Part shown: positions 63,601 through 64,000 of the stretch, piece after piece
Numbering within the stretch: the stretch's first letter is position 1
Layout of the letters: each line of letters begins with the position of its first letter
From: Subtercola sp. PAMC28395
GTDB taxonomy: Bacteria > Actinomycetota > Actinomycetes > Actinomycetales > Microbacteriaceae
Reading direction: 5' to 3'
Length of the DNA: 64,000 nt
Assembly: GCF_018889995.1 (NCBI RefSeq)
Contig: NZ_CP076547.1
Coordinates: 2,542,001-2,606,000 of the forward strand
The notes under the pieces: model-generated
What the model was told of the DNA's origin: nothing
The model's database searches: none
What the model saw: the letters and a program-made list of their open reading frames with translations, nothing else
Made by a program: the position numbers and the translations under genes

Positions 63601-64000
63601 ATGGCACGTTCCAAAGAAAAGACCCCCAAGAAGCCGAAAGAAGACGGCCGTCTGAAGCAGATGTGGCAAGTCTTCCAAATGACTCGCCGCTATGACAAGA
63701 ACATCACCCTGATCCTGGTGCTGAGCATCCTCGTACCCGTTGCGATCGGTCTGGTTCTGGCTCTCACACTCGGCGACGGCAACGGTTTCGCGATCACCAT
63801 GTGGGTTGTCGCAGGCGTGCTGGCGGGCATCCTTCTCGCGCTGCTTCTGCTCGGGCGTCGCGCCGAAGCTGCCGCGTACGGCCAGATCGAGGGTCAGCCG
63901 GGTGCGGTCGGCGCTGTGCTCCGCAGTTCACTTCGCCGCAGTTGGCGTGGCAGTGAAATGCCGGTCGCTGTCAATGCAAAGACACAGGATGCTGTCTACC
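63601..64000 (+). CDS. DUF4191 membrane protein (5' part)
   Basis: Begins MARSKEKTPKKPKEDGR with a basic N-terminus, then two membrane helices (about residues 35-55 and 65-85), and a cytoplasmic stretch (AAYGQIEGQPGAVGAVLRSS), matching actinobacterial DUF4191. The gene runs off the window, with 133 codons visible. An in-frame ATG at 63592 is the alternative start; no clear ribosome-binding site is seen, and the mRNA may be leaderless. Relatives often precede glnA. Function unknown. Confidence 0.85.
   Translation, partial: MARSKEKTPKKPKEDGRLKQMWQVFQMTRRYDKNITLILVLSILVPVAIGLVLALTLGDGNGFAITMWVVAGVLAGILLALLLLGRRAEAAAYGQIEGQPGAVGAVLRSSLRRSWRGSEMPVAVNAKTQDAVY

Overview
The window is a high-GC, gene-dense segment of an actinobacterial chromosome. 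Gene content points to the Microbacteriaceae or a close relative: SepH, DUF3000/DUF3093/DUF3159/DUF3710/DUF4191/DUF4193/DUF7455 proteins, PAC2, a Lys/Ala-rich SigA, a MurT/GatD pair, GlnR-type sites and GTG starts. Almost everything is chromosomal housekeeping. The only clear mobile element is one IS1380-family insertion sequence.

Layout. 1-1.9 kb: tail of a repeat-rich ORF, then a zinc-type CDF exporter with its ArsR repressor. 2.0-2.8 kb: tRNA cluster (Gly-GCC, Cys-GCA, Val-GAC on the minus strand; Val-CAC divergent), with a broken copy of the tRNA-Val 3' end next to it. 2.9-18.1 kb: envelope and carbohydrate region with a YdcF-like protein, a lipoprotein, a polysaccharide deacetylase, GlmS, an NDP-sugar epimerase, a UDP-sugar dehydrogenase, a divergent processive GT2 synthase, a LAL-type LuxR regulator and a GH63-like glycosidase. 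18.2-30.9 kb: FadD, an Amt transporter behind a GlnR-like operator, ZapE, rhodanese, SufE, a hydrolase, DUF3000-RNase D, and the FadA/FadJ beta-oxidation pair. 31-42.9 kb: Dxs, aconitase, a CtpE-like P-type ATPase, the dut/DUF3710/DUF3159 group, DUF3093, DUF4193 and SepH. 42.9-53.1 kb: a phosphodiesterase, ParC, DUF7455, ParE, GatD/MurT and the primary sigma factor. 53.3-64 kb: an MFS transporter, IS1380, PAC2, leucyl aminopeptidase, Lpd, the 2-oxoacid dehydrogenase E2, a frameshifted kinase-like membrane protein and the start of a DUF4191 gene.

Functional links. GlmS, the dehydrogenase, the epimerase, the GT2 synthase and the deacetylase look like one route from fructose-6-phosphate and UDP-sugars to a secreted, possibly deacetylated, uronic-acid or amino-sugar polymer. 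FadD, FadA and FadJ cover fatty-acid activation and oxidation. Lpd, E2 and AcnA feed central metabolism.

The most interesting signal is the MurT/GatD pair at 49590-51682. GatD has glycine where its family has the catalytic cysteine, both proteins contain no cysteine at all, and MurT therefore lacks the usual four-cysteine zinc ribbon. Microbacteriaceae typically cross-link peptidoglycan through the D-Glu alpha-carboxyl (B-type), the group MurT/GatD normally amidates. A pair that activates this carboxyl for a nucleophile other than glutamine-derived ammonia is therefore a plausible, testable idea. Other signals include an 88-bp tandem palindromic array that re-copies the parE stop codon, several shorter tandem duplications across stop codons, and a GlnR-like box in front of amt.
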